This document shows, piece after piece, positions 48,047 to 56,577 of a DNA stretch of 64,000 bases. The notes under the pieces are model-generated. The model was not told the origin of the DNA. It did not search any database and saw only the letters and a list, made by a program, of their open reading frames with translations. This stretch comes from a virus, in the IMG/VR virus record IMGVR_UViG_3300028862_000012, positions 1-64,000 of that record; one strand, 5' to 3'. A program made the translations under genes and the position numbers. The stretch's first letter is position 1, and each line of letters starts with the position of its first letter.

Positions 48047-48646
48047 TTAAGCTGTCAAGCTTTTCTTAAACTCTTCAAACTGTTCAGGATGATCTACCCA
48101 TGCTTTCGGGCATGATTTCCATCCGCAAATTTGATTATGTGTTATAACATCAGATACACTTACTGTATACTTTTTCATAAGCATTTGCACTAAGCATTTT
48201 GCTGATTCAAGTGTTTCTGGACTAAAAGTACCATCAGCTTGCGACGGTATCATTTCTATGCCAATACTGACTTGATTAGGTGATTTTTTAACTAATTTAG
48301 AATCACTATATTTTTCCAAGTTGGCATATTTTCCAAATATTTCTCGTGCTTTATCAGTATAAATTACTTTACTTACTGGATCTATTTGACTACTACCGCA
48401 ATGATAGGCCATTTCATTTTCAGGTACACAATAATAAACTTTCCCATCTTTATTTATGATATAATGAGCAGAGCTATAATGCTTATCTATTACACAACTT
48501 TTATTAAAGTAAGTCCAAACATCATCATATGTTTGGTCAGCGCGACCAGTCCAATGCATAACTATAGCCATAACAGAAACTAAGTTAGTACCCGGACGGT
48601 TATATTCATTCTTATCTAAAAACTTTTCTGTAATTTGTAAACTCAT
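48047..48646 (-). CDS. Endolysin: N-acetylmuramoyl-L-alanine amidase (amidase_2)
   Basis: 199 residues. AIVMHWTGRA carries the first zinc His, GIEM the conserved Glu, and VITHNQICGWKSCPKAW the second His and the C-x-x-A/W end of the amidase_2 family. It cuts the bond between MurNAc and L-Ala in host peptidoglycan. No signal peptide or cell-wall-binding domain, so it needs a holin; the membrane-protein gene directly upstream overlaps it by one base. Confidence 0.9.
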   Translation of the reverse strand: MSLQITEKFLDKNEYNRPGTNLVSVMAIVMHWTGRADQTYDDVWTYFNKSCVIDKHYSSAHYIINKDGKVYYCVPENEMAYHCGSSQIDPVSKVIYTDKAREIFGKYANLEKYSDSKLVKKSPNQVSIGIEMIPSQADGTFSPETLESAKCLVQMLMKKYTVSVSDVITHNQICGWKSCPKAWVDHPEQFEEFKKSLTA

Positions 48647-49083
48647 TATTTTATCTCTTCTTTAATAATATTATTATCTTTAATAGGAGCTTCTGGTGCT
48701 TTTCCAGTAAGAAGTTTGTTCGTTTCCAAATTTGCTATGAAAATGCTACCAATTAAAAAGATAGCTCCAGTTAAAACGGTTGCACTACCTTCAAGATCTA
48801 TATCAAACTTCTTTTTTAGAATCATTTCTGTTAAAAAGAAAAGTCCTGTAATTATGAAGCAAACAACATATCGATCTTTTTTTATAGGCTGATATTGACC
48901 TTCTGGTAGATTATTAGTTTTTACTAAAGTATTTGCCATATCAATACCTAAGAATACACCTATAATACTTACATAAGCTAACGTTACATCATTTATAATA
49001 GTAGGATAAAAAACTAATCCTAAACCAAAGATTATTGAACACAAAATATACACAAAGTATTTTTCTATATCTGCTTTTGACAT
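48646..49083 (-). CDS. Holin-like membrane protein
   Basis: 145 residues, four predicted membrane helices (about 9-27, 33-50, 72-90, 100-118) with short charged loops and a Lys/Glu-rich tail, as in some multi-pass holins. Its position directly before the endolysin gene, with a one-base overlap, supports this; sequence alone does not prove it. Alternatives are an anti-holin or unrelated membrane protein. Confidence 0.6.
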   Translation of the reverse strand: MSKADIEKYFVYILCSIIFGLGLVFYPTIINDVTLAYVSIIGVFLGIDMANTLVKTNNLPEGQYQPIKKDRYVVCFIITGLFFLTEMILKKKFDIDLEGSATVLTGAIFLIGSIFIANLETNKLLTGKAPEAPIKDNNIIKEEIK

Positions 49084-49104
49084 AATTTACCTCTTATCTA
49101 CTTA

Positions 49105-49113
49105 TAATAGTTA
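49105..49113 (-). promoter_or_regulatory. TAACTATTA element of the lysis genes
   Basis: Exact copy 22 nt before the holin-like gene; its use in front of lysis genes suggests late expression. Confidence 0.65.
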
Positions 49114-49135
49114 TAAAAATAAATTAATTTACTAA

Positions 49136-49165
49136 TTGACAAAGGATTACTAATATCTATATAAT
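49136..49165 (+). promoter_or_regulatory. Consensus sigma70 promoter of the helicase gene
   Basis: TTGACA (49136-49141), 18-nt spacer, TATAAT (49160-49165). The stretch ATATCTATATAATATAA is repeated 36 nt downstream, giving a second -10-like box. AAGGA precedes the ATG at 49217. Confidence 0.85.
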
Positions 49166-49216
49166 ATAAAAACCAGTTAGAAATTTATATATCTATATAA
49201 TATAAGGACTTATAAA

Positions 49217-51364
49217 ATGCTTACAGAACAGCAACAGACTATTGTTAAATCAGATGATAAAAAATCTATTGTATTGGCTTCAGCAGGTAGTGGAAAAACT
49301 TTTGTACTTACTAATAAAATTGAATACTTAATCAAAGAAAAGAAAGTAGATCCAACCAGAATATATGTATTTTCTTTCAGCAGGTCTGCTACGTCTGAAA
49401 TGAGAAAAAAATTAAATTCAACTCTAACCAAAGAACAGTTTGAACAATTATACATTAGTACCTTTCATAGCTTCTGTTATCACTTATTGCAGGAATATCC
49501 TACTTATGCTGGTGTAAAAAAGAACATGAATATTCTGGCAGAAGACCAGCTAAAAGGTATTATTAAAAAATCCATTAGCTATATGATGAATAATGGAAAA
49601 ATTAATAATGAAATTAGTCCTGATACTATCATTGAATATTATTCCTATGTTCGATGGCATTTAACACTACCAGAAGATATGGAAGCACCTGATATTGAAA
49701 CAAAAAAAGTATTGGAAAATGTAATTACTTATATGGAAAAAATTGATAGTTATACTTTTAATGATTTGATTATTATCTGTACTATCATGCTCATGAAATA
49801 TCCAAGCATTGCAGAAGAAGTTAGAAATAAATTTGATATTCTTATTCTGGATGAGTGTCAGGATACTCAAGTCATTGTTACTCAAATGCTTGATGTTATT
49901 ATTGATGAGCATCATACTTTTTGTATCATGGGCGATGTCTGTCAGACATTATATCGTTTTAATAAATCAGATCCTTTTGAACTATTAAAGCTTGCAAACA
50001 AATGGAATAGTAAAATATTTTATTTGAATGAAACTTTTCGTTTTGGAAATACCATTAGTACTATTGCTAATAATATTTGTGAAGATATGGAAATTGATGA
50101 TAAATATAAAATTCCTACTAAAACCAATCAATCAAGTGAACCTACTACTTTTGTTATAGGTGAAGAAGCAGATAGATTCCAGTATGTTGCAGATCAGATT
50201 AAAAGTTTGCACATAAAAGGAATTCCATATGATAATATATTTATACTTAGTCGAGTAAATAGCCAGCTAGGTAAATATGCACAAGCACTCATGGAAAATG
50301 GAATTCCTGCTGTACTAAAAGGAGGAAACATACTACAACGAAAAGAAGTAAAGTTTGTATTTGCAGTACTACAGTGTTTTAAAAAAGTAAATATAGTTTG
50401 TCTTGATATTATATTTGAAAATTATAATGTTGGTTATGATAACACTATGATTTCAAAACTATTTGATGATTTTAAAGGTGATACTATCTTTAATCTTGTT
50501 GAACATGTAAATACTACTAAAATTAAAGATATTGGTGAAGAACGTAAAAAGGCTTTTACAGGAGTAGCTAGAAAAATACTTGATTGTTATCAGTTTATTG
50601 AGTCTAAAAGTTCAAATATCTTTATGGATATAGCTACTGCAATGGATATGAAAGACTTTAAATTTATGAACAAAAAGGATGAGACAGGAACAGGCAATGA
50701 AGAGCGCTATGATATTCTTAAACTTTTAAATGAAATTTATTGTTCACAGTTTAAAGGTGACTTACTTAATTTTGAAAACTATATGAAAGTTACTTTTGCT
50801 TCTGATACAGAAACAAAGTCAAAAGCAGTGTGTTTGTTTACAGTTCATGCAAGCAAAGGCATGAGTTTACCCTATGTGTTTTTGGATATATCTAAGTTTG
50901 CTACCTTTCCTGATTATGATTTATTGGATGAACAATTTTGCTTGTATGTAGGTGTTACTCGTGCAAAATATAAGCTGTGGTTTGTGTCTAATAAAACAAA
51001 TCCTTTTAATGCTTACATGCATGAAGAGCCGGTTGTAATTAGTAAGTATGATGAAGACGGAATGCCAGAATATGATCCTAATGCTGAACGAGTTTTTAAT
51101 AAACCTACAGAACTAAGTGAAGTTAAAACAGAAGTAAATTTTTCTACTGTTTGTTTAGGAACTAAAACTAAATGTACTATGCTTATAGAACCACCAAAGA
51201 GTATAGTGCGACAAACAGAAAAAGCATGTATGCTTAGTTGGGGTACTGAAAACAGTTGGATACCAAAATCAAATATTTTTTATGATAAAGAAAGAAATAA
51301 TTTCTTTGCATCCTCTTGGTGGATTAAACAAGGCAATACTAAGTTTTTAAAACGGCTGAAATAG
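49217..51364 (+). CDS. UvrD/PcrA-like superfamily 1A helicase
   Basis: 715 residues. Walker A ASAGSGKT (21-28), VFSFSRSATSEM (Ia), LILDECQDT (Walker B, about 213), MGDVCQTLYRF (III), LNETFRFG (IV), VHASKGMSLPYVFL (V) and YVGVTRAKYKLWFV (VI), all in order. This is a 3'-5' DNA helicase for replication or repair. The C-terminal 140 residues (after FVSNKTNPF) are unique and may bind partners. First gene of the plus-strand cluster, with its own strong promoter. Confidence 0.92.
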   Translation: MLTEQQQTIVKSDDKKSIVLASAGSGKTFVLTNKIEYLIKEKKVDPTRIYVFSFSRSATSEMRKKLNSTLTKEQFEQLYISTFHSFCYHLLQEYPTYAGVKKNMNILAEDQLKGIIKKSISYMMNNGKINNEISPDTIIEYYSYVRWHLTLPEDMEAPDIETKKVLENVITYMEKIDSYTFNDLIIICTIMLMKYPSIAEEVRNKFDILILDECQDTQVIVTQMLDVIIDEHHTFCIMGDVCQTLYRFNKSDPFELLKLANKWNSKIFYLNETFRFGNTISTIANNICEDMEIDDKYKIPTKTNQSSEPTTFVIGEEADRFQYVADQIKSLHIKGIPYDNIFILSRVNSQLGKYAQALMENGIPAVLKGGNILQRKEVKFVFAVLQCFKKVNIVCLDIIFENYNVGYDNTMISKLFDDFKGDTIFNLVEHVNTTKIKDIGEERKKAFTGVARKILDCYQFIESKSSNIFMDIATAMDMKDFKFMNKKDETGTGNEERYDILKLLNEIYCSQFKGDLLNFENYMKVTFASDTETKSKAVCLFTVHASKGMSLPYVFLDISKFATFPDYDLLDEQFCLYVGVTRAKYKLWFVSNKTNPFNAYMHEEPVVISKYDEDGMPEYDPNAERVFNKPTELSEVKTEVNFSTVCLGTKTKCTMLIEPPKSIVRQTEKACMLSWGTENSWIPKSNIFYDKERNNFFASSWWIKQGNTKFLKRLK

Positions 51365-51370
51365 CTGTTT

Positions 51371-51404
51371 TCTCACTTTATGACTATTACAGTATAAAGT
51401 GAGA
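51371..51404 (+). promoter_or_regulatory. Hairpin enclosing a TGACTATTA promoter-like element and the next gene's RBS
   Basis: Perfect 11-bp stem TCTCACTTTAT / ATAAAGTGAGA, loop GACTATTACAGT. The loop region carries TGACTATTA (51381-51389), a one-base variant of the common element. The 3' arm includes the GTGAG ribosome binding region of the gene at 51409. Confidence 0.6.
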
Positions 51405-51408
51405 AATT

Positions 51409-51891
51409 ATGAACGAAACTGATCTGAACAAGATTATTAGTGATTCAGCCTATATAAATAGCGGACACTATCATAAAATAAGCGATGATAGTAGAACTCA
51501 AAAGCCTTATGATGGATATGGTATTATTAATCATTTACCTGCTTATATTGAGTGTAAATTTAAAAAAGAAATTGATGCTTTTAATTTTAATAAAATAGAG
51601 CCTCATCAATTACGCAATTTAACTACTATCCGAAAAGAACTATCTGTTCCTAATTATTCTTTAATTGTATTAGGCTTATGGAAGTCACGAGAGTATTTTA
51701 ATATTATGTTCTTCGATATTGAGTATATAAATACCTTGATAAGTTTAGGAAAAAAATCTATACTAAAAAAGGAATTAGAGGAACTACTTCGACTAAATAA
51801 ATTTTTACCTGTTATTACAAAGACAATTGATAATGAAAAATATAAAATAGTTGAATTAGAAAAGCTAGATTCAGTAATTATCAAAAATTAA
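51409..51891 (+). CDS. RecU-like PD-(D/E)XK nuclease (Holliday-junction resolvase type)
   Basis: 160 residues. KPYDGYGII, then AYIECKFKK (E-x-K) and EPHQLRNL reproduce the D ... E-x-K ... HQ layout of RecU-like resolvases and related phage nucleases. Probably resolves branched DNA after replication or recombination. The C-terminal helix pair is charged. Its RBS is in the 3' arm of a hairpin, and its 3' end directly abuts the tnpB element. Confidence 0.7.
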   Translation: MNETDLNKIISDSAYINSGHYHKISDDSRTQKPYDGYGIINHLPAYIECKFKKEIDAFNFNKIEPHQLRNLTTIRKELSVPNYSLIVLGLWKSREYFNIMFFDIEYINTLISLGKKSILKKELEELLRLNKFLPVITKTIDNEKYKIVELEKLDSVIIKN

Positions 51892-51907
51892 CTAAGGAAT
51901 TATGTAC

Positions 51908-53179
51908 TTAATTGACCAAAGTGTCAATCTTTCTATTTTCCTGCTTCAACGAAGCATGACTTACTATAGATTTCTCTATACCAGAGGTCTTCTTCTCCAC
52001 AGGCTTAAATTCGGATGATCCCCACCCTATTTTTTCTAAATTTAATTCTTGTAATCCATAATCTACAAGATTTCTTCCAGCATTCATATCTCGACTGATT
52101 TCTTTTCCACAATTAGGACACATCCAAACTCTTTCTGATAATTGTAAATCTTTTTTCTTATATCCACAAAAGTTACAAGTCTTAGAACTTGCAAACCATT
52201 TATCAGCTTCAATCAAAGTTTTATTATACCATAAAGATTTATAACGTAATTGTCTAATAAATTCTGAATAGCCTAAATCCATAACAGATTTTCCTAAGTT
52301 TAAGGCTTGACTCATTCCTTTTAATGATAAGCTTTCTACAACTATTACGTCATTTTCAGTAATCAATTTTTTGGATAATTTATTAGTAAAATCTTTTCGT
52401 TTATTAGTAATACTTTCATAAACTACATTAATTTTATGAATACTTTTATACCAATTTTTTGATCCTTTCTGCTTACGAGATAATTGCTGTTGTAAGTGTT
52501 TTAACTTAGGCTCATTTTTTCGATATAGTCTTTCAAAATTAACAGGAGATTTCCCATATTCATCTATATAAAAACTATCCATACTCATATCTAAACCCTT
52601 GATTTTCGGGTTAGACTTTTGTACAACAGGTTTTATATCAATATCACATTCAAACAAAATAGAAACAAAAAACTTCCCTGTAGGTGATCGAGATACAGTA
52701 GCATTTTTTATACAACCATTATAGGGCTTCATTTTATTTCTAAACTTTACCCAACCAATTTTTGGAAGCTTTATTTTATCATTTAATATCTCTACAGATT
52801 TTTCACTGGTCATAGTTGTTCTATAACTATTTTTAGTTTTTTTCTTTTTAAACTTTGGAAATCCAGACTTCCCTTTTCTTTTATCAGATAAAGATTTAAA
52901 GAAATTACTATAGGCTGTTGTTAAATTAATACGAGACTGCTGTAGAGCTTGACTATCAGCTTCTTTTAGCCATTCAAACTCCTGCTTATATTCTTTTTCA
53001 GTTTTATATTTATGCTCATATAGTTTACGTTTATCATCTTTTAATAAAGTGTATGTTTGTATTCTTTCATACAACATCATATTATATAAAGCTCTACAAC
53101 ATCCTAATGTTTTATTTATTTGAGTAGTTTGTGTAGTATTAGGATAAATCCTAACTTTATAAGCCTTATAAATAATCAT
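51908..53179 (-). CDS. tnpB: TnpB-family RNA-guided nuclease
   Basis: 423 residues. N-terminal YKVRIYPNTTQ (typical TnpB start), a Lys-rich middle (KFKKKKTKNSYR), RuvC I KGLDMSMDSF with D197, RuvC II VVESLSLKGM with E282, a zinc finger CNFCGYKKK ... CPNCG (C335, C338, C354, C357), and RuvC III SRDMNAGRN with D364. All three acidic residues are intact, so the nuclease should be active. TnpB uses a guide RNA read from the element's right end (low-coordinate side here). A TAACTATTA element lies 26 nt upstream. Confidence 0.93.
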   Translation of the reverse strand: MIIYKAYKVRIYPNTTQTTQINKTLGCCRALYNMMLYERIQTYTLLKDDKRKLYEHKYKTEKEYKQEFEWLKEADSQALQQSRINLTTAYSNFFKSLSDKRKGKSGFPKFKKKKTKNSYRTTMTSEKSVEILNDKIKLPKIGWVKFRNKMKPYNGCIKNATVSRSPTGKFFVSILFECDIDIKPVVQKSNPKIKGLDMSMDSFYIDEYGKSPVNFERLYRKNEPKLKHLQQQLSRKQKGSKNWYKSIHKINVVYESITNKRKDFTNKLSKKLITENDVIVVESLSLKGMSQALNLGKSVMDLGYSEFIRQLRYKSLWYNKTLIEADKWFASSKTCNFCGYKKKDLQLSERVWMCPNCGKEISRDMNAGRNLVDYGLQELNLEKIGWGSSEFKPVEKKTSGIEKSIVSHASLKQENRKIDTLVN

Positions 53180-53204
53180 AAAATGTAAGTAGTAACCTCT
53201 ATTA

Positions 53205-53213
53205 TAATAGTTA
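53205..53213 (-). promoter_or_regulatory. TAACTATTA element of tnpB
   Basis: Exact copy 26 nt before the tnpB start, so the mobile gene uses the phage's promoter type. Confidence 0.6.
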
Positions 53214-53268
53214 GATAAAATTTAGGATATTGACACATTGGGTCAATTAGGTACATAATTCCCTTATA

Positions 53269-53277
53269 TAACTATTA
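53269..53277 (+). promoter_or_regulatory. TAACTATTA element
   Basis: Exact copy 20 nt upstream of the 53297 start and immediately outside the tnpB element end; followed by GTATAAGG. Confidence 0.6.
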
Positions 53278-53296
53278 GTATAAGGAATTATTTCAT

Positions 53297-54085
53297 ATGG
53301 CAAGATCAAAAACGTGTAATGTATGTGAAGCAAAAATAAAATCAGATGAAAACAATATATATCCAAAAGAATGTCCTCATTGTGGAAGTGATATATGGAA
53401 CATGCCTGTAGATGAAGTTATTTTACATAAGCTACAAGATCAATATATGCTCTATAGAGATGATAAATCTTTTGGAGCTTTTCTATTAGGTGTAAAAAAA
53501 ATATTACGAAATATAATAATTGGTAAATTAAAGAGTAATAGTTTTATAGTTCAAGATGATGAATTAGATGACCTTATACTGGATTCCTTAGAAAAAATAA
53601 TTAAATTATATAATAAACCAAGCTTTTATATTAAAGATTCTTTCATTGGATACTTTTCTCAAGTAGTTTTATATCCTATGTATAATCCTAAGAAGAAAGA
53701 GTATCAAAAAAATGAAGTTAGTTATAATACTCCTCTTAAAACAAGTAATACTAAAATAACTACAGAAGATGAAAAAACTTTATTAAATTATTTGGAAGAA
53801 CAAGAATTATCTCATGATATGGATAAATTACTATATGAAGATAAATTAGTATTTGAATTACTAAACTTGATTGAAGCTATTTATAAAAAAACCTGTCAAG
53901 AGCTATCACCTCAGTTTGGATACATATTAGTTTTTCTTTTAAAAGAGTTTTTTAATAATAAAAAGAATTCTTATTTTATAGAGTTTTTCAACTATTATAA
54001 AAAAGATTATTTTGAATATTTTGAAAAAAGCATTATTATAATCCGCAACTATATTACAGAATACGAGAAAGAAGGTCATTTATGA
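53297..54085 (+). CDS. Zinc-ribbon protein, possibly sigma-factor-like
   Basis: 262 residues. Residues 8-37 form a zinc ribbon (CNVCEAKIKS ... CPHCGSD). After it a helical region (DDLILDSLEKIIKLY ... FSQVVLYPMYNPKKKEYQ) recalls the region 2 layout of sigma70-type factors (helix, acidic start, basic end), followed by acidic helices. The resemblance is weak. Would fit with a genome that uses an own promoter element, but it is only a suggestion. Ends 4 nt inside the next gene. Confidence 0.5.
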   Translation: MARSKTCNVCEAKIKSDENNIYPKECPHCGSDIWNMPVDEVILHKLQDQYMLYRDDKSFGAFLLGVKKILRNIIIGKLKSNSFIVQDDELDDLILDSLEKIIKLYNKPSFYIKDSFIGYFSQVVLYPMYNPKKKEYQKNEVSYNTPLKTSNTKITTEDEKTLLNYLEEQELSHDMDKLLYEDKLVFELLNLIEAIYKKTCQELSPQFGYILVFLLKEFFNNKKNSYFIEFFNYYKKDYFEYFEKSIIIIRNYITEYEKEGHL

Positions 54086-54516
54086 ACAAAAAAGATGTCT
54101 GGATAAATCAAATAGATGATTTATTTTCAAAAGATGAACCCGAAGATTATGAAATATTTCTAAATATAATTAGTATTGCTTTATATGGAAAAGAAAATCC
54201 TACATTAGGAACTTTATATAAAGAAGTAGGACTGGAAAATTTAGGAAAAATAGTAACTCGGTTTAGTGGTAAAACAATTACTATTCCTGATAAATTTGAA
54301 TTTAGGGATTTAATTATTGCAAGCACCTGCTATTTTTTAAAAGAAATTAAACACATGGATTGGGATCAAATTAAAAAAGAGTTACCTTATCAAGATATAA
54401 GTAGTATTAAATACGGAAAACAAATAGTAAAATTAAATAATAAAATTTCTGATGAACTTTTAGACTTGTTTAGTTTAAATGATTCTGAAGATCAAAATAG
54501 TAAAGACAAGGAATAA
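54082..54516 (+). CDS. Unknown helical protein
   Basis: 144 residues, acidic and helical, with ATCYFLKEIKHMDWDQIKKE in the second half. Overlaps the previous gene by 4 nt (ATGA). No motif recognised. Confidence 0.55.
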   Translation: MNKKDVWINQIDDLFSKDEPEDYEIFLNIISIALYGKENPTLGTLYKEVGLENLGKIVTRFSGKTITIPDKFEFRDLIIASTCYFLKEIKHMDWDQIKKELPYQDISSIKYGKQIVKLNNKISDELLDLFSLNDSEDQNSKDKE

Positions 54517-54518
54517 TT

Positions 54519-54998
54519 ATGAATGATATTATAAGTACTAATAATGATTTAGCACATAAGCTAGACAATAGTAGTGTTCTTACTTTGACTGAAAATGATT
54601 TACGAAATTCAGTTATAGGATACTTGACTGCTCGATTAGATAAACTTAAAAAAATGAGTGAAGACTCTTTTGATACTGATATAGAAGATGCTATAAAAAA
54701 AGAAAAACTTAACATGATTACAGAACATAGACTTGAAATAGATGAGCTTATTCGAGTCGAAGCTCAAGAAATAGAAAGGAAAGAAATTGCCATACGATTA
54801 AAAATAGCAGAAACAGAATCTATACTTGGATTGTTCAAAGCAACTAATAATCTTCCTTCTCCTATATTACAAGCACGATCAAATGATGCTAATGATCCAA
54901 TCAATAAAGCAATTTCTGGACTACCTGCTAATCAGGTACAATTAATTAATCTTTTAATTAGTAAACTCAATCCTAAGACAGAATATACTGAAGGTTAG
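54519..54998 (+). CDS. Unknown coiled-coil protein
   Basis: 159 residues; a long helical region (EDAIKKEKLNMITEHRLEID ... EAQEIERKEIAIRLKIAETE) likely forms a coiled coil; the end ANQVQLINLLISKL is amphipathic. AAGGA before the start. Function unknown. Confidence 0.55.
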   Translation: MNDIISTNNDLAHKLDNSSVLTLTENDLRNSVIGYLTARLDKLKKMSEDSFDTDIEDAIKKEKLNMITEHRLEIDELIRVEAQEIERKEIAIRLKIAETESILGLFKATNNLPSPILQARSNDANDPINKAISGLPANQVQLINLLISKLNPKTEYTEG

Positions 54999-55052
54999 TT
55001 ATTGATATATTTTAGTAAAAATGATAAAATAGATTATTTATAAGGAAGCAAT

Positions 55053-56396
55053 ATGAAAACAATACAGGAAAAATACCCTGATTTTATTATTGATGACGTA
55101 ACTAAAGATATACTTGAATGCTTATTTACTACTACTGACAATATGTTTATAACTGGCCCTGCTGGTTGTGGTAAAAGCACTTTACTTAAAGTAATCAAAG
55201 ACCCTGAAATTTTTAATAAAAATGTAGTAATTCTTTGTCCTACAGGGGTCAGTGCAGTAAATGTAGAAGGCGTTACTTTTCATAATTTTTTTAAGTTTCC
55301 TCCTTGTTTATTAAGTGATGATGATTGTATGAAATCTTTACTTAGCTTTGGTGAAGAGTCGGATGAGGAAGACTGCATGAGAATGCAAATACTTCGAGCT
55401 GTTGACGTTTTTATTATTGATGAAATAAGTATGGTTAATCCTAATATGTTTGATAGTGTAGACTTATTCTTACGACATCATTTAGACAGTGATATCCCTT
55501 TTGCTGGAAAACGATTAATATTATTTGGAGACTTATATCAATTACCTCCTGTTGTTAAAAAAGGTTCTAATGAATATACAGTACTTAGCGAAAGATATGG
55601 ACAAAATGGATTTTACTTTTTCAATAGTGATGTATACCAGAAAAGTATTTTTAAAAAATTCGTAATGGAAAAGATTCATCGACAAACAGATACTACCTTT
55701 ATTAATATACTTCACAGAATTCGTAAAGGATTACAAACAATAGATGATATAAAAGAAATTAATAATTTTGTTTGCGACGAGGGTGATTATATGGATAAAT
55801 ATAATCATTACCTGTATGTTTGCTATACTAATGCAATAGCAGATAACATAAATCAAATGTATTTGGATTTAATACAATCTGATAGTAAAACCTACTATGC
55901 AGAAAGTTTTGGAAAAGTAAAAGCAAAAGATTTCACTGCTCCTGAAGAACTAATTTTAAAAGTCGGTGCTCAAGTAATGGTATGTGCTAACACAGAAGGT
56001 GTTTACAATGGAATGATTGGCGAAGTAACTAGATTAGAAGATGATAAAATATATATTGTAGACAAATCAGGTATGCATTACTCTATTTCTAAATATACAT
56101 GGAAATCATATGACTATACTTTAAATAGTAAAAAGATAGAACATACTGTTGTTGGTAAATATATTCAGTTTCCATTAAAATTAGCTTTTGCATTAAACGC
56201 TCACAAGTGTCAAGGACTAACATTAGATAATATTTATCTTGATATAGGTACGGGAAGTTTTACTACAGGTCAATTTTATGTAGCACTAAGTAGATTACGT
56301 ACATTTGAAGGATTAGGATTAAAGAAGCCTATCAATATGCTTGAAATAAAAGTTGATAAAGTAGTAACTGAATTTTTTGAAAATTTAGAAAAATAA
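55053..56396 (+). CDS. Dda/Pif1-like superfamily 1B helicase
   Basis: 447 residues. Walker A GPAGCGKST (35-43), LCPTGVSAVNV (Ia), FIIDEISMV (Walker B), LFGDLYQLPPV (III), and at the C-terminus ALNAHKCQGLTLDN (V) and FYVALSRLRTF (VI). The order matches RecD2/Dda/Pif1 helicases, 5'-3' motors used at phage replication origins and in recombination. Compared with T4 Dda (439 residues) the length fits. Preceded by AAGGA. Confidence 0.9.
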   Translation: MKTIQEKYPDFIIDDVTKDILECLFTTTDNMFITGPAGCGKSTLLKVIKDPEIFNKNVVILCPTGVSAVNVEGVTFHNFFKFPPCLLSDDDCMKSLLSFGEESDEEDCMRMQILRAVDVFIIDEISMVNPNMFDSVDLFLRHHLDSDIPFAGKRLILFGDLYQLPPVVKKGSNEYTVLSERYGQNGFYFFNSDVYQKSIFKKFVMEKIHRQTDTTFINILHRIRKGLQTIDDIKEINNFVCDEGDYMDKYNHYLYVCYTNAIADNINQMYLDLIQSDSKTYYAESFGKVKAKDFTAPEELILKVGAQVMVCANTEGVYNGMIGEVTRLEDDKIYIVDKSGMHYSISKYTWKSYDYTLNSKKIEHTVVGKYIQFPLKLAFALNAHKCQGLTLDNIYLDIGTGSFTTGQFYVALSRLRTFEGLGLKKPINMLEIKVDKVVTEFFENLEK

Positions 56397-56402
56397 CTAT
56401 TA
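56394..56402 (+). promoter_or_regulatory. TAACTATTA element
   Basis: Exact copy overlapping the end of the helicase gene; TAATATGAATG follows, so the next ATG would be almost leaderless. Confidence 0.5.
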
Positions 56403-56406
56403 TAAT

Positions 56407-56574
56407 ATGAATGCTACTATTGAAAAGAAGAATACAGTAAAATTAATAAATGGAAGCTTTTTTATGAAAGTAGAAGAAGTTTATGAAGCTACTGTTCTTT
56501 GTAGCTGGTATACTGGAAGTGTATTAAACACTACTACTTTCTTTTTAAAAGACATTATTAAAATAAAGGACTAA
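56407..56574 (+). CDS. Small unknown protein
   Basis: 55 residues from the first ATG (MNATIEKKNTVKLINGSFFM); an internal ATG with GGAAG upstream would give 36 residues. Beta-like pattern, no motif. Lies right after a TAACTATTA element and 3 nt before the next gene. Confidence 0.45.
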   Translation: MNATIEKKNTVKLINGSFFMKVEEVYEATVLCSWYTGSVLNTTTFFLKDIIKIKD

Positions 56575-56577
56575 ATT

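Larger units (their letters stand above)
51896..53262 (-). mobile_element. tnpB-only insertion element with inverted ends
   Basis: 1,367 bp holding one tnpB gene. The ends, 51896-51928 and 53229-53262, are inverted copies: both read GGAATTATGTAC, T or C, TAATTGACC and a TGTCAAT end, about 33 bp with few mismatches. Each contains a small palindrome (TTGAC ... GTCAA). IS200/IS605-type elements have terminal hairpins rather than such long inverted repeats, so this is unusual. Both ends also carry an outward-facing TTGACA box. No tnpA, so it would need a transposase in trans. Confidence 0.65.

Noticed and set aside
53297-54085. Firm call of a phage sigma factor
   Set aside because: Only a loose region 2-like pattern; no region 4 helix-turn-helix is seen.
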